From: Sciurus carolinensis
Lineage: Eukaryota > Chordata > Mammalia > Rodentia > Sciuridae
Length of the DNA stretch: 64,000 nt
Direction: 5' to 3'
NCBI RefSeq assembly: GCF_902686445.1
Contig: NC_062222.1
Span: 133,617,035 to 133,681,034, forward strand
In this document: one piece after another, positions 1 to 11,884 of the stretch
Layout: every line of letters begins with the position of its first letter
How positions within the stretch are numbered: the stretch's first letter is position 1
Position numbers and translations under genes: made by a program
The notes under the pieces: generated by a model
What the model was told of the DNA's origin: nothing
Database searches by the model: none
Seen by the model: the letters and a program-made list of their open reading frames with translations, nothing else

Positions 1-720
1 TTAAAAGATCTTACTAAAGATGAAAAAGGTAAGCCTCACAAAGAGAGATCATTTTCTACCCATAAAACAAATGAAGAACTTTCCCCCACCATCTATAAAA
101 GTCTTTTACCAAGCAATAAAAAAGGTAGACAGTACAATAGAAAAATTAAAATGTGGACAGATATTTGATTAAAGAGAAAGTTCAAATGGTCAATAAAATA
201 ACCACATGATAGAACACTGAATCTCATTATTACTCAGGGAATTGCAAATTAAAACCAGAAAGATATCATTATATACTTATCTGAATGGCTACAAGAAAAA
301 GTAAATGACAGTATCAAGTGCAGGTGGGCAAAGTGTCACTCACTGAAAGAAGAATAGGATATGGGAATGATCTCTTATATAATGACTTTTATAGTAACTT
401 TCCCAGTCCCATTCTAAGTACACACCCTGGAGAACTGAGCATGTGTTTCCCAGAAAGCATGCTTGGGAAAACTCACTGAAGCTTGATTATCAATGATATA
501 AAACAGGAACATCCCAGATGTCCATCAATTGATGAATGTGCACATACACTATGTTCAAAAGATGGCACCCTATATACAGCAGCAGAAACTAATAAAGTAC
601 AGCCCCACACAACAGAGCATGTGAAATTTGTAAATGTAATCAAGGCTAGGTATAAAATAATGCACATTTCTGAGTCTTGCATAGGTTTCTTGTTTCTAAA
701 GACAAAGGCCAGTGGCCTGC
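1..720 (+). mobile_element. Old L1 (LINE-1) 3' fragment, diverged
   Basis: Phrases typical of the last part of mammalian L1 ORF2 are recognisable in order: a 'gcaaattaaaaccag' segment near 245, an 'ggctacaagaaaaagtaaatga' type segment near 287, and a 'gatgtccatcaattgatgaat' type segment near 517. All frames are broken by stops and indels, so this is a dead mammal-wide copy. The 3' boundary is vague; I stop where resemblance is lost near 720. Confidence 0.6.
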
Positions 721-881
721 TCATTTAGAAGATGAGGGAGGCACCTCTGGAGGCAGTGGCCTTGGCTTTAGCTCCATCATGTTCAGAAAACTCTGTATTT
801 ATGTTTTAGACTTTTCTTCCCTGTAGGGATATTCTTTTTCTCAGTAATACAATTTTTGAAAAGTATGCTATTGGTGATTGT

Positions 882-1195
882 GTTAATTTGGTGGGCGCTG
901 CCACAGGTACCTAAGACTGCGTGGCCTACACGATGGAAATCTTTTTTCTCCCAACTCTGGAGACTGGAAGTCCAAATCCAGATGTCATTGGAGTGGGCTT
1001 TTTCTGGAGCCTGCCTCGGGACATGTTTCTTCTGGGTTCTCACCAAGTCATCTCCATGTGCCATGTGTGCTGTCTTTATCTGTGCCCAATCTCATAAAGA
1101 CATCTGTTATCACACCCTAAGGACCCCGCTTTACCTTAATTACCTCTTTGAAGGACCTATCTCCAAATGCAGTCCAATTCTGAGTTGCAAATAAG
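882..1195 (-). mobile_element. MLT1-like MaLR LTR, antisense
   Basis: Read on the + strand this is the reverse complement of a MaLR LTR. It has the 'ggtacctaagactgcgtgg' and 'ctctggagactggaagtcca' stretches that mirror the LTR polyadenylation end, and near 1137 an 'aattacctctttgaagga' stretch followed by 'ctatctccaaatgcagtcc'. Divergence is high and no target duplication is visible, so it is an ancient copy. The ORF read through it (856-1194) is repeat-derived. Confidence 0.7.
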
Positions 1196-1339
1196 TTTGG
1201 GGACCCGCAGCTCAGCCAGGAACAGTGCCTAAGCATTTCTCCGAGGAGAGTTCTCTCACCTGCACTTCCAACACCCTGCTCTGCTGGAGAGGACTCCCTG
1301 GCAGCATCAGAGTGACTCACAGTGACACGTGTTTACTGG

Positions 1340-1515
1340 ACGCCAGGCACTGCTCCACGCGTGTCACCTGCAATAGATCTGTAACACCACCAGCAAAGTA
1401 GGCACTTTGATTATTCCCATTCCACAGATGATGGCACTGAGGCAGAGAGGTTTTCACTGTTATGTTTGATAAGACTGGAATGCAAATGGTCAGCCTCCAA
1501 GATCTTTTCTCAACC
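1340..1515 (-). mobile_element. MIR SINE, antisense
   Basis: The stretch carries the usual reverse-complement MIR order: 'gccaggcactgctcca' near 1344, then 'attattcccattccacaga' near 1411, then 'ggcactgaggcagagagg'. These correspond to the MIR 3' tail and core. It is diverged and inactive. Confidence 0.75.
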
Positions 1516-1576
1516 CCTCTGCCCTCTGCTCAGTGTCCAGGTATGGATCCAGGTGGAGGAAGGGTGTTGAAAGGAG

Positions 1577-1579
<3 letters not shown>

Positions 1580-1630
<51 letters not shown>

Positions 1631-1664
1631 TGGTGGAGATGGAGACAGAGACAGAGAGAGAGAG
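1580..1664. repeat. (GT)n microsatellite followed by GA-rich tract
   Basis: About 24 GT units run from 1580 to 1630, followed by a purine-rich GAGACA/GAGA run to 1664. The cysteine-valine ORFs here are read-throughs of the repeat, not genes. Confidence 0.97.
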
Positions 1665-1699
1665 TGTCTTAGAGAGAAATCCAGAATGGAATCAGAAGG

Positions 1700-3430
1700 G
1701 ATTGGAAAGTTCTGGAAGCTTTGTCATGCTTTATAGGGTATTTTGCTCTACTGCAGTTTATTTGCTAAAATCTTCCAGTGGCGTGCCTTCACAGGGTTTC
1801 TGTAAGCTCACACGCTGCTTTGGAAACTTTTCTCACAGGGTTGTTTTCTCTTAGGAAGTTTCCCCGCAAGGGCGGGAGGAACCTGCATAAAACGGAAAGC
1901 GTAGCTCATCCTTTCAGGCGATCTGGGTCTCCAGGGTCGTATTTCAAACTTTTCATGTGACTATTATCATTCTAATAACAAAAGGAGAATTAAAAGAAAG
2001 GAAAATAGAGTCTGTCCGGGAGACAGCCGTGTTAAGCTGGGAGGCAGACACACGCCATTTCCCACCACCACGTACCATTCGCTCTGCGCCTTATAAACCA
2101 CCCTGACTGGGCACCTGGGAACACTTTGCAGATAATCGCACATGCTTCCATATGAGAAAGAATAATCTGCGTGTTCTTGGGACCCACCAGAGAGTAAGTC
2201 AATTAGCATAGAGGAGATATTAATCTACATGCATTTTCTTGATGTAGATTTATAGCTTTAAAAAACGCTCTTTTATTCCCTGATAATACATGGGCCATTT
2301 AAACAAAGATTATTTCCTCTTTGTAATTTCTCAAACAAAATGATGAACAGGAACATCGCTAATATGTCCAGTTCGATGCAGACATTTTGTGGGGAGATTT
2401 CTTGCTGTTTTCATTCTCCAGATTATTCTTGTGTTTAAACCCTACACCTCCTTCCTCCACGCTTCCACATGCTCACCTAAGTTCCTACCCCTTATTGGTT
2501 GGAGCACAGACCCTCCAGGTAGATGATACTGGTTCTGAGCTGAGCTGAGACTCTGCAACTTAGTGGCCATTGCGAGCCAGCAGATTGCACCCTGAGCCTC
2601 TGTTTAATCATATTAAACAGGAGGAGTAGCATGATCACCCACAAAGGGACATGTGTGCATGAAGTGAGAAGCCCCCACACAGCACTGGCAAGGGTGTGTC
2701 CTCGTGTGAGCACTCAGGAAGCTCCACAGCATCGTGGTCCACTGGTCATATGGAGGTATGCTCTCTGAAATGCCTGCTCCCTTCCTCTTCTTGTCCCCAA
2801 AACTTCAGGACAAAAGAATGTTCCCCAAGTCTTCGCATCCAAGCCTCAGAGCACTTTCTGGAGCAAATATGACAGTTCAAATAATAAAAATAATAATAGT
2901 TCCTTTGTTAGTCCCTTTCTTATTTGGAAGTTTTTATCCCACTTTTTCCTCATTTTACTCTTATAAAATGATAGTGTTGAGGATTTGTTTTACTTCTTTG
3001 GGACCTAGTAAAATAGTTCCCAAATATACCTAATACTACTTTTAACAGCTTATGAAGTTTAAGACTTACTAAAACTTGGAACCTTATTAGTTTTCCCAAA
3101 ACCACATTTAAATGACAACTCTGCCCATTTACCAGGACACAAAGGAGGGACTTCCAATACTCAGAACTTGGAACCACTGAGGCTTTAGCAAAAGCAGATA
3201 CGGGAATATGTAGGCACTAAAGGAGCTGCAAATATATTCCCCCTGGAGCAAAACTGTGTCTTCTATTTAAATCAAGTATAAAAATAAATAAATACATGAA
3301 TGAATGCAGTTTGGGTTAGATTTTATTGAAGTACCATTTGACCAAGCGCCTCATTATTTTGTGATTGGCAGCCTTGGGACTGTGTAATTTGATGGTCCTG
3401 GTGAAATGATTTTAATATTTATTTGACCCC
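1700..3430. other. No gene or recognised repeat; single-copy-looking
   Basis: I see no coding exon, RNA gene or repeat family that I can name. The part from about 2200 to 2400 is AT-rich with few simple repeats and has the look of constrained noncoding sequence (homeodomain-like TTAATC and TTTAAA words), but only cross-species alignment could show this. Confidence 0.4.
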
Positions 3431-3439
3431 CTGGCAGAT

Positions 3440-3835
3440 TGCTCCTTTTATCTTCTTTACCTTTTTATTCTCTAACATTATTAGATATTCTTAGAGTGTC
3501 TGATACCCATTGTCACTTTTTGAACTCAATTATTTTTCTTTATTTTTTCTTCTTCTTTGTGTGAAGAAGAAACTGGTATGAAACTGGTTAAATTTCATTT
3601 TTTACTCTCTCTGTCCCTTTTTATCTTTCATAGATAATATTTATTTAATTTTATGCATTTCTTTGTATATTTTCTATTGAATTGGAGTTCAAGACTTTCT
3701 TGAGATGTGGACTTCTCAGTATTTATTTCATGATACTATATAAATTTTCTAATCTTCAGATTCATTCTTCTCTTTAGTTCATGGAATTTTTCTTCTATTA
3801 TTTTTTGAATGTTGTTTCTGCTTCATTGGTTCTGG
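3440..3835 (-). mobile_element. T-rich tract, possibly antisense L1 5' part
   Basis: The + strand is strongly T-rich, with phrases such as 'aatcttcagattcattcttc' and 'tgtttctgcttcattggttc' that resemble the reverse complement of L1 5'UTR/ORF1 DNA. No diagnostic stretch allows a firm call. It could also be unrelated AT-rich DNA. Confidence 0.3.
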
Positions 3836-5380
3836 TGTGTTTATCAGGAATACAAAGGAGAACTCTTGTGTCAGAAGCCAGGATTGGTGGTGTTGCTTGC
3901 TAACCAGGGGAGAGCTGTCCTGGCAAAAGAGTCTTTAGAAACCAAAGAAAAGTTGGGCCTTTTACAGGTTTGGCGGGGTGGGGGGGGTTAAGGATTAGAG
4001 GAGTCTAAGAAGAGGAAGTACCCCGGGTTGATGGGTGTGTCAGCTGTGGAAGTGAGCTGTTAGAGTGTGACTACTGCTGATGGGCTGACGCAGAACCACA
4101 GAATTCCCACTGACTGGCTGACTTTGGAAAGTGCCTCTATGGAAGAGAGGAGGCTCAAGTTATTCATTTACCCACAGACGCTTCACTGACATCTCCAGGT
4201 TGTCAAGTCCGCTTTTTATTTTATTTATTAGTTTTATTTTGGGTGACACTGGAGAGCAAACTCAGGGCCCACACGTTTTGGACTGGTGCCCACCCAGTGT
4301 CTCACTTTAGTATGGTGCTGCCCCATGAGCTCCCTCGGACTGGCAGTGCAGACTAGGGGGGACCATATGGAAGCTCTGCCTCCCCATGTGCTTACCCACC
4401 TGCAGATGCAGCTCTGCAGTCCCCAGCATGGTTCCTTCTCCCTGCCTGGGGAACCCTTGGCTGGATTCCCCCTCATAGCAAACAGGGTTTGTATAATCCC
4501 ACGATTTATTAGACTACTGTGGTTCAGTAAAGTCTGAGTCTCCTAGTGGGTGGCATGCTGAGCCTGTTGGAGAATTGAAACAAGGAATATCTAGGGGTGG
4601 GCTTTTGGACCCTACTCAGAGGCACTCTGAAGAGCTGCTTTGCTGTAGGAATCCTTCTTCCAAAGTTTTCAGATGACACTGCATGGAACTCTAGGTGTCC
4701 TCTTATTACATGGCTTGCCAGATGGGAGGGTGCTCATGACAGATTCAGTGACAGGAGTAAACCAGGTCTCACTGGACCCTGACCTCACTTGTGTGTACTC
4801 ATTACAAAACTCCATTTGGAGATTTTTTAATCTTTGAGAATATTTGCTGCAATTGATCATTTTATAGTTTCTGCTAAAGACTAGCATGTGTTTTGTCTTC
4901 TGTATTATACCTTTCTGGATACAGAACTATTGTAGATGAAGTTCTTTCGAAAAATAATTTTTAAATTACTCTAAATATTTGATTGAAAATCAAATTATAA
5001 TTAAAATGTGAAATTAAATTAAAATGTAAACTTTTTGTAGAGTGTTAGGCAATTAAATGTCCAAAACCTGTTTTTGAAAAATTAAGAGAATTAAATTAGT
5101 AATATTTGTGATTATGAGTTTTAATTTAACAAAAATCTAATTTCCTTTATTATGAGGTCCACATTTTCACTATGTGTTTAGAGGCACCAAGGGAAGAACT
5201 CACAGAAAACAAGAAACATTTGAACATAGTCTAAAATCTAAAGAGGATTTGCCATTGGCTGAATGGCAATGGGTAAATTAGTGAATTAAAGTTATTTGTA
5301 GTTTGAACCCTTGTAGGTTTTTATTAATGAATGATAGTAATCAGTAGGGGTGGGTTCCTTCTGACATATCACTGCAGACA
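3836..5380. other. No gene; possible degraded SINE near 4230-4300
   Basis: No supported gene. Near 4240-4300 a 'gacactggagagcaaactcagggcccaca' type stretch weakly resembles the reverse complement of the rodent tRNA/ID-derived SINE head. From about 4920 to 5160 the DNA is very AT-rich. The rest is unassigned. Confidence 0.35.
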
Positions 5381-5850
5381 ACTTGTTCATCCCAATTCCT
5401 AGTATTTCCTCTTTTCCTTCCCTCCCTTTCAACCCCCTTTCTCTACACTCTAGGACTTTCTTACCTTTATTCTTTGTATTTTTTTTAACTTGGTGCATTT
5501 TAGTTATACATAAAAGTGGAATTCACTGGGACATGTTTGCACATGCACGTGGCATAACTTGGTCCATTTCATTCTGCAGTTTCTCCCCTTTCCCATCCTT
5601 TCTCCCTCTACCTCCATCCCCTTCCTCTCCTCCACTGTTCTCTTTTCTATTTTTATGAGATACTCTTTTTAAAAGAAATTCCTAATTTCTCTCTAGCTTC
5701 CTTGTATGAGAGAAACATTCGACCCTTGCTGTTATGATTCTGGCTTATTTCACTTAGCACACTCTCCAGTTCCATCCATTTATAAGTAAATGACATAATT
5801 TAATTCTTCTTTATGGCTAAATAGAAGTCTGAATTATACATTTTTTGATA
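5380..5850 (-). mobile_element. L1 3' end (sciurid type), antisense
   Basis: Read on the minus strand this is the end of L1 ORF2 followed by a 3'UTR. On the + strand the end-of-ORF2 segment reads 'ggcttatttcacttagca' near 5743 and 'ttccatccatttataagta' near 5771. The polypyrimidine stretch before it (5395-5655) is the reverse complement of the purine-rich L1 3'UTR. Copies of the same 3'UTR type occur at 24.6-25.2 and 50.2-50.5 kb. Confidence 0.8.
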
Positions 5851-5884
5851 CAGAACTGTCATAGGTTATGTTCTTACAAAAAAT

Positions 5885-6315
5885 TATAATTTTTAAATTA
5901 GCAAAAGCCCAGCAAGAATCAATAAGTGGGACAACTTCGTATTAAAAGCTTCTGCACAGCAAATCAAACAATTAAGAGCATGAAGAGGAAGTCTATGGAA
6001 TGGGAGGAAATCTTTGTCAGAAAAGAATTCAAAGAACTTAGCACACCAAAAACAAAAACAACAAAAGTAAAAAACAAACAAAAATCCCAATCAATAGCCA
6101 AATGATAAAGACAGATATTTCTCAAAAGAAGACAGAGAAATACAAATGGCCAACAAGTATGTGTAATAATGTTCAGCATCCATCCTTGGCAATTAGGGAA
6201 ATGCAAATCAAAAGTGACTGAGGTTTCATCTCAATCCAGTTAGAAAGGCGATCTTCAGGAATACAAATGATATCAAAGGCTGATGAGGATGTGGCAAAGG
6301 TACGCTTGGGCATTG
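5885..6315 (+). mobile_element. L1 ORF2 3' portion, left half of a split copy
   Basis: The sequence follows L1 ORF2 near its C-terminal end: 'ttctgcacagcaaatcaaac' near 5950, 'ggccaacaagtatgtg' near 6147, 'gaaatgcaaatcaaaa' near 6198 and 'gctgatgaggatgtggcaaa' near 6279. L1 identity is lost after this and resumes near 7395, so an unrelated block appears inserted. The reading frame is broken. Confidence 0.8.
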
Positions 6316-7394
6316 TGCACCCACAAACTAATGTAATTTGAATCTTGAATCTTGCAAGGAAGCTAGGCCTCATGTCACCGCTAGATAGAAACACCAGAAG
6401 GATGTCAGAAATGGCACGGGTGGGAGGGAATCTCCAATCCAGTCCTCAATCTGCGCCTTGCACCACATGGCCCTGGCTAAGCGGAAAACCTGTTCTGCTT
6501 TCACCCACACATCCCCATCTGTGCCAGGAATGGGCTCTGATGGACACAGGCCAATCTGCCTCCATTTCCTGGCTTGGAATTTCCAGGAGCTCTCTGGCAT
6601 GGTTCCTGAGTATATTTTCTGTCTACTCCTGATGTCATCCTGATTGGGAATGGTATGGCATTTACAGAGGGACATGGGGCCTAAAAATTGGGGTGATCCA
6701 GGCCTGAGGCCCAGGACTTGCAGGGTTAAAGCTTGAAAAGTGCAGGCTGGTTCCAGAGTGGGGTGGTGACTCTACTGAAATACCTTTCATTGTGTTCTCC
6801 AAGGACATTCCTTCCTTCCCTCCTCCTTTTCGTTACTCTCTCTCTCCCTCCTTTCTTCCTTCTCCCTTCTCTTTTGTTCCCTTCTCTCTTTCCCACTTCT
6901 TCCAACTCCCTTTTCTTTTCTCTTTTCCTTTTTATCTTCTTCCCTCCTTCCTTCCTTCCTTCTTGCCTCCTATGTCTCTCCCTTCTTTCCCTTCTCCCTT
7001 CTTTTATCCTCTTTTTTCCTCCTCTTCTTCCTTCTGTCCTTTTTTTTTTTTTCTTTTGCCATCTGTGCTAAATTTTTAAGGATGATTTAAGGACAGTTTA
7101 ATAATTGCTTTGATCCTTCAGCTGAAATTTTTTTAAAAAGACCTGATCCAATAGCTCTGTCCCTTCCATTTCTCCAGTTAGCTTCTGTTATTTTAGTTGT
7201 TAGCCTCTGGTGAGTAATAAGAGGGTTCCAATTCCTGGGCAATAATGAGCAGCCTAGGTCCTTCAGGAACTAATGAAGGGAGTATCAAGATCACAGCAAT
7301 GCTAGTGAATTGTTTTCCATAATGATTTTTCTCCTGTTCAAACCAGAAACTATACTGATGTAACAGTTAATGATGGAGAAGACTAAGCAACAAT
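6316..7394. other. About 1.1 kb non-L1 block inside the split L1
   Basis: This block interrupts the L1 copy between the 'gatgaggatgtggc' region and the 'tacattattggtggga' region, which lie next to each other in intact L1. The first 500 bases look single-copy, with no ORF I recognise. A long pyrimidine tract follows (6808-7060), then mixed sequence. I cannot name an inserted family, and clear target duplications are not obvious. Confidence 0.55.
6808..7060 (+). repeat. Long polypyrimidine tract (C/T-rich), about 250 bp
   Basis: The + strand is almost entirely C and T over about 250 bases, with CTTCC, CTTT and TCTC units and only scattered purines. It is low-complexity DNA. The Phe/Ser/Pro/Leu-rich ORFs across it are artefacts of composition. 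Confidence 0.95.
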
Positions 7395-8225
7395 ATTTTA
7401 AAACTGACAAGTTTATAAAGAAAAATATTTTGTACATTATTGGTGGGATGTGAATTGATATGACCATCATGGAAAATTAGATGAAGAGTCCTGAAAAAAT
7501 TAAAAATAGAACTATCATATGATGCAATGATTCCACTTCTGGGCATTTATCCAAAAGAATTAAAATCAGAATCTTCTAAAGATCCCTGCACGCCCATATT
7601 CGTGGCAGAATTATCCATGATAGCTCAGAAGCAGAAACACCTAACTGTCCATCAGGTCCATCAGTGAATGAAAGGATCAGTATAGAAGGGCATAGACACC
7701 CAGTGGAGGAGTATCAGCCATGAAAGATGGAAATCCAGACATTGGGGAAATGTGGATGAGTGTGGAGGACATCGTGTTAAGTGATGAAAAGCCAGGCTCA
7801 GAACACAATGCTGCCTGGTTTCACATATGGATGTAAAGTCCTCACTTAGATGTGGAAAGTAGAGTGGTGTGTTATGGGGATAGAAAATGAGCAGAGGCTG
7901 GTCCAGTACAGAGATTCCCTGAATCAGTTCTGGAGTTCTAACATAGGACATAATGACTACAGTTGGTAACATTATATTTTAAATTACACCCTACTAATCA
8001 GGCAGATCTTAAGTACTCTCCATAGACACACAGAAGAAAATAGTAACTATGTGAGTTAATGGATATCTTGATTAGCTAGGTTGTGCAGAATCCTTCACAA
8101 TGTATACATATGTACCTTAAATACATCCACTTGATAAAACCAAATTATGTGCATGTATGAATATGGCATAATGAATCTCACTATTATGCATAATTATCAT
8201 GTATCAATAAAAGAAGTATATCTAA
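7395..8225 (+). mobile_element. L1 ORF2 end and 3'UTR, right half of the split copy
   Basis: Order matches the final part of L1: 'attattggtgggatgtgaat' near 7437, 'actatcatatgatgcaatga' near 7511, 'ccacttctgggcatttatcc' near 7533, 'gtccatcag' near 7648, then an old-type L1 3'UTR ending in a 'catgtatcaataaaag' signal near 8197. It joins the segment ending at 6315 to make one original insertion. Confidence 0.8.
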
Positions 8226-9520
8226 GTTTCCTTTAGCAATCCTTCCTAAATAAAACTGGAAGATTTTACGACTGGTAGAACATTTGGGGATCAATCAGAA
8301 GAGAGTTTTCTCAACGTATCCTGGAGAACAAAGGAGCCCTCTGAAGGCCAGCTTGGGGAACAAGGAAGGCGCAGAGCTGGTGGGACTCTTGGACTCGCGT
8401 TTTCATTCCACTTCCAAGGCCTTGGTGTAACTTGATGAGTGTGATAATCCTCTGTGCAGTGGTTTATTGCTTTTGATAATGTGTTTCATCTCCAAAAAAT
8501 AAAAACAGAAAAAACAGAAACTCCTTCACTTTATAGACAAGAAGAGGTACCCCCCAAAGCCAAAGGGACTGGGAGAGACCAGGGATTGTGTGTTTCTAAG
8601 CGTGTCCCTTGAACTCTGTAAGACCCCTCACACGCACACTCTCTCCACTCCCAGCCTCCAGCCCACTCAGCTGAAAGAGAAGGAGTGAAGTTCTTCTCTG
8701 CAGTTCTCACTGCGAGCTCCAGGATACACGTGCAGGTCCATTTGAAAGTGCGGGGCATCCATTACTAGAGTAAGCTTGCATAGCCTCTCCTGCAGGCATT
8801 GAAATCGTGCACGCACTGTTTCTTCACAGGCTCTTGGCTATTTGCTCAGACACGCTCCCTTGGAGTTTCAGAGTTGAGAAATAAACCCTGCATCAGGGTG
8901 TGGTCTCCCCAGCCCCCTTGAAGGATCTCACTCCCCCTAATTGATCATGTCACCACACTTATCCTGCTTCTGGAAATAGCGTCAGTAGTTCTGAACGTGG
9001 ATAGCTCTGAAGTTCACGTCAAGTGTGTTCTGCTTGAGTCTTTTCCTCCTCCTCCTCTCTCAGGTCTGTGGTTAATTTGCTCCAGGACTGAGCCAGCAGT
9101 TGTCCTGAGCTCCCTGCCCTACTAACCTGTCTTTAGAGACTTCTCTCTACACACTGGGTTTACACAGCCTTGTCCCTCTGTCCTAAAGAGTGGGTGTTTA
9201 TAGCACCTTCCAATCTGGGGCCATGTGCAGATTTCATTAAAGTGTTATTTCCTCCCCTTTCCAGGTCATTAACCGTAATATGAGCCAGCCCAGGAAGGGC
9301 CACATTTCAAATTCTCCTCACAACTGCAAGCTTCACTATCTTGACTTCTATTTCCTTAGTCACTTTTCAATCTGGAGGTTCAGAAACAATTTCTACACAG
9401 GTGAGAAAAGAAACTAGTACTTGAATTCTGATAACTGTGCTGGAGAAAGTAAAAAGAACAGGGGTTTGAGGTCCCTTTGGAGGCACCCAGTGCACCCCTT
9501 CCTGGTGGCACCTGTGGAAG
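8226..9520. other. No gene or recognised repeat
   Basis: No supportable exon, RNA gene or repeat family. Short ORFs here are unremarkable. Confidence 0.4.
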
Positions 9521-9524
9521 GGAT

Positions 9525-9668
9525 TTCATGGTCTCTGGGTCTTAGTTCCTAAAAATTAAACTGGAAATACTGGTACCACCTTTGAAAAATTATTGTGAAG
9601 ATTAAATTGCATGAGATAGTATGTAAACCCTTTTCTATCAGCATTCAGTAAAAGTTGCTTCTTGCTTT
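9525..9668 (+). mobile_element. MIR SINE, sense
   Basis: MIR order is visible: a 'tctgggtcttagttcc' segment, 'aattattgtgaagattaaat' near 9587, and a degraded tail 'gcattcagtaaaagttg' near 9641. Old and diverged. Confidence 0.65.
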
Positions 9669-10589
9669 TTTCTCAATAATTTAGTGAGGATCCAGGTCGA
9701 AGCTACTGTGCCCACATTGTCTCTCCTTACCTGGACTTCCCAGTGCATGCCAGCCCAGCTCCCAGCAGCTGACACCTGCGACAGTGTGTCTAAGTGCTTT
9801 CCCTCTCTGCGGCAGCTTGTTTGACTTCCCAAGAGTCAGGTGGCAGAAGAACCAAGGAAGTAGCACCCCCAGGCAGGTGCCTTTAACCAGTGAGCAGAGT
9901 GGGTGTGCAAATTCTCCAGCACCTCAACCCCTGTTTTGGTAACTGAGGGTTCACTCTTCACTGGCTCCCAGTTCTTCCAGCAGCTTTGAGCTCCTGATGC
10001 CACAGTAGCTTGATAAAGCAACCTTCATGCCCTGCCTTTCCTTCTCTACCCCAAGGCATCCTGAAAGCAGACAGTAAATGGATGTTTGTACCGATTGCCA
10101 GCTTAATAATGAGAAAAGAACTTGGGGCCTCATGCAGTGTGAAGTGTTGAATTAAAAAACGTCTCCTTCTCTGCATTTTCTCCCACCCTAGAAATGCTCA
10201 GATTCAGGCCAGGAGTCTACTTGGTGTGCTCGCAATAACATTTTGCATTCATGCAGTCTGTAAAAGTGAGAATAAATAAATTAAGAAAAACAAAACATAA
10301 AAGAAAAATTTGAAAACAACTTTTAAGCTACCTATTAATGCTTGAGAAAATGATGGGTTACTAGACAGCATAGTGTGAAAGATACTCCAAATTCTTTTCT
10401 CATTCTCCAGCTGGCCATGTGTACTGCAACTGTCTCCATTCCTTGCCTGGGAGGGAAGTATCCTCCAAGCATACGTAGTCTGATCAGAGAGAGCCACCAT
10501 GAGAAGTAGTGGGTGAGTCAGAGACCACCAGAGGGAGCTGAGAGTTGGTAGAGGGTCTGTGATCTCTGCAAATGCCTGACTCAAGAGCT
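9669..10589. other. No gene or recognised repeat
   Basis: Single-copy-looking sequence with several overlapping minus-strand ORFs of 60-111 codons, none with a motif I recognise and none with a clear splice context. Confidence 0.35.
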
Positions 10590-11440
10590 TAGGAGGGAGA
10601 CATCATGGCAAGGTGGAGCTTAGAGGGAGTGTGAGCACAGAGAACCAGGCCCTGGCCCGGGAGAAAGCTGGGGAACAGGGAGGAGGCGCCCGCACAGGGT
10701 CACGTCTGCAGCTTATTCTTCAGCATGGCAATGTGTGTGGCTTTGGAAGAGCCACCCAGGTCTGAGTGCTAACTATGAGCTGGGTGCCACAGCACAAGTT
10801 GGCAGAGGGAGACGCCACTGCAGTCGTCTCCCAGGTTTGGGTAAACAGGGCAACGGTGTGACAACTTGTGCTGCTCAGCGAGAGAGTGCCTCTGTGCTTA
10901 CATGCCACCAATTTCACACAGCCGCCGCTGCTCCTTTGTGTCATAATGGCTTCAGTGAGGACTTAACTCCCCTCCACAGGCAGGTATCACCCTGTCTGTG
11001 TTGCCTCTGCCATTGTTGCCTGACCTGGAGCAGAAAATAGGTTGCCTGCTCAACAGTCCCCGCGTGGGTACAATGCCGCCTGTTTCTAGGTCAGCTGCAC
11101 CTGGTGGGGAGGGAACAATGGCCTCATGGTTCAAAGGGAATGCAATGCCCCATCAGGAGTTGCCATCCCTTCGATGGCTAATTAACCGCCCCGGGCCCCG
11201 CTCCCCGAGCGTGCTCTGAAGATGAGAGCAGCGCTGGCACTGAACGCCAGCCGTGGGGGGCGCCTTGGACAGCCCGTAAAGAGCAGGTCACACGAATGCT
11301 CCACGGAGAAGGACTGTTCTAGCATCTGTACTGTCCACCGGGCTGCACTCTCACTGCTGTGGGCCTTTCGGGCAGGGGCTGATTAATCCAGGAGGGCCTT
11401 CAATCAGAGCTTCTGAAAGTTCCAGGCTCCACATGCTCCT
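10590..11440. promoter_or_regulatory. Candidate noncoding regulatory block, GC/CpG-enriched
   Basis: The block has no recognised repeat, and CpGs cluster more than in flanking DNA, notably at 11165-11290. Transcription-factor-like words are dense: SOX-type CATTGTTG at 11011-11018 and AACAATGG at 11114-11121, a TCF/LEF-like TTCAAAG at 11130-11136, homeodomain-like CTAATTAA at 11178-11185 and GATTAATC at 11381-11388, and two E-boxes near 11092-11102. This is seen directly. That it acts as an enhancer is inference. Confidence 0.3.
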
Positions 11441-11884
11441 TTATACCAGCAGGTCACCTTCTCCCAGGCCCTGATGAGGCAGCAGGTGCCACGTGGCTGC
11501 AGACACGATGCCCCTGCTGGGGTGTCAGTGACCGCCCTCCACACTCCACCGTGACCCCCTCACTCAGCCCACCTCTGGACCATCGCCTTCTGCCTGTACC
11601 ATTTAGAAAGCCCATAGCTTACAGGGCGAAATGCTAAGCACAGGCAGGAGCTGAGAATGTGAACTCCTGAGGAGGCCGACTTGACCTGGATCTAGGCTGA
11701 CCTGGTGCAGCCCTGGGATCCTGAGCATGTGACGTGACCCTCCTAAGCATCAGCTGATCACGGCTGAAATGGAAACACTAACATGCAGGTAGGCAGAAAT
11801 ATCAAATATTGAATTTTAATAATATGCTATTTATCATTCATAACTCTCATTACTGTTAATAATTACCATTGTTACTACTTCAAC
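11441..11884. other. No gene or recognised repeat
   Basis: No supportable feature; moderately GC-rich to 11770, then AT-rich. Confidence 0.35.

Noticed and set aside
1462..1854. 130-codon ORF with a Cys-Val repeat
   Set aside because: The repeat is a translated (GT)n microsatellite.
6733..7079. Phe/Pro/Ser/Leu-rich ORFs resembling membrane proteins
   Set aside because: Translation of a polypyrimidine tract.
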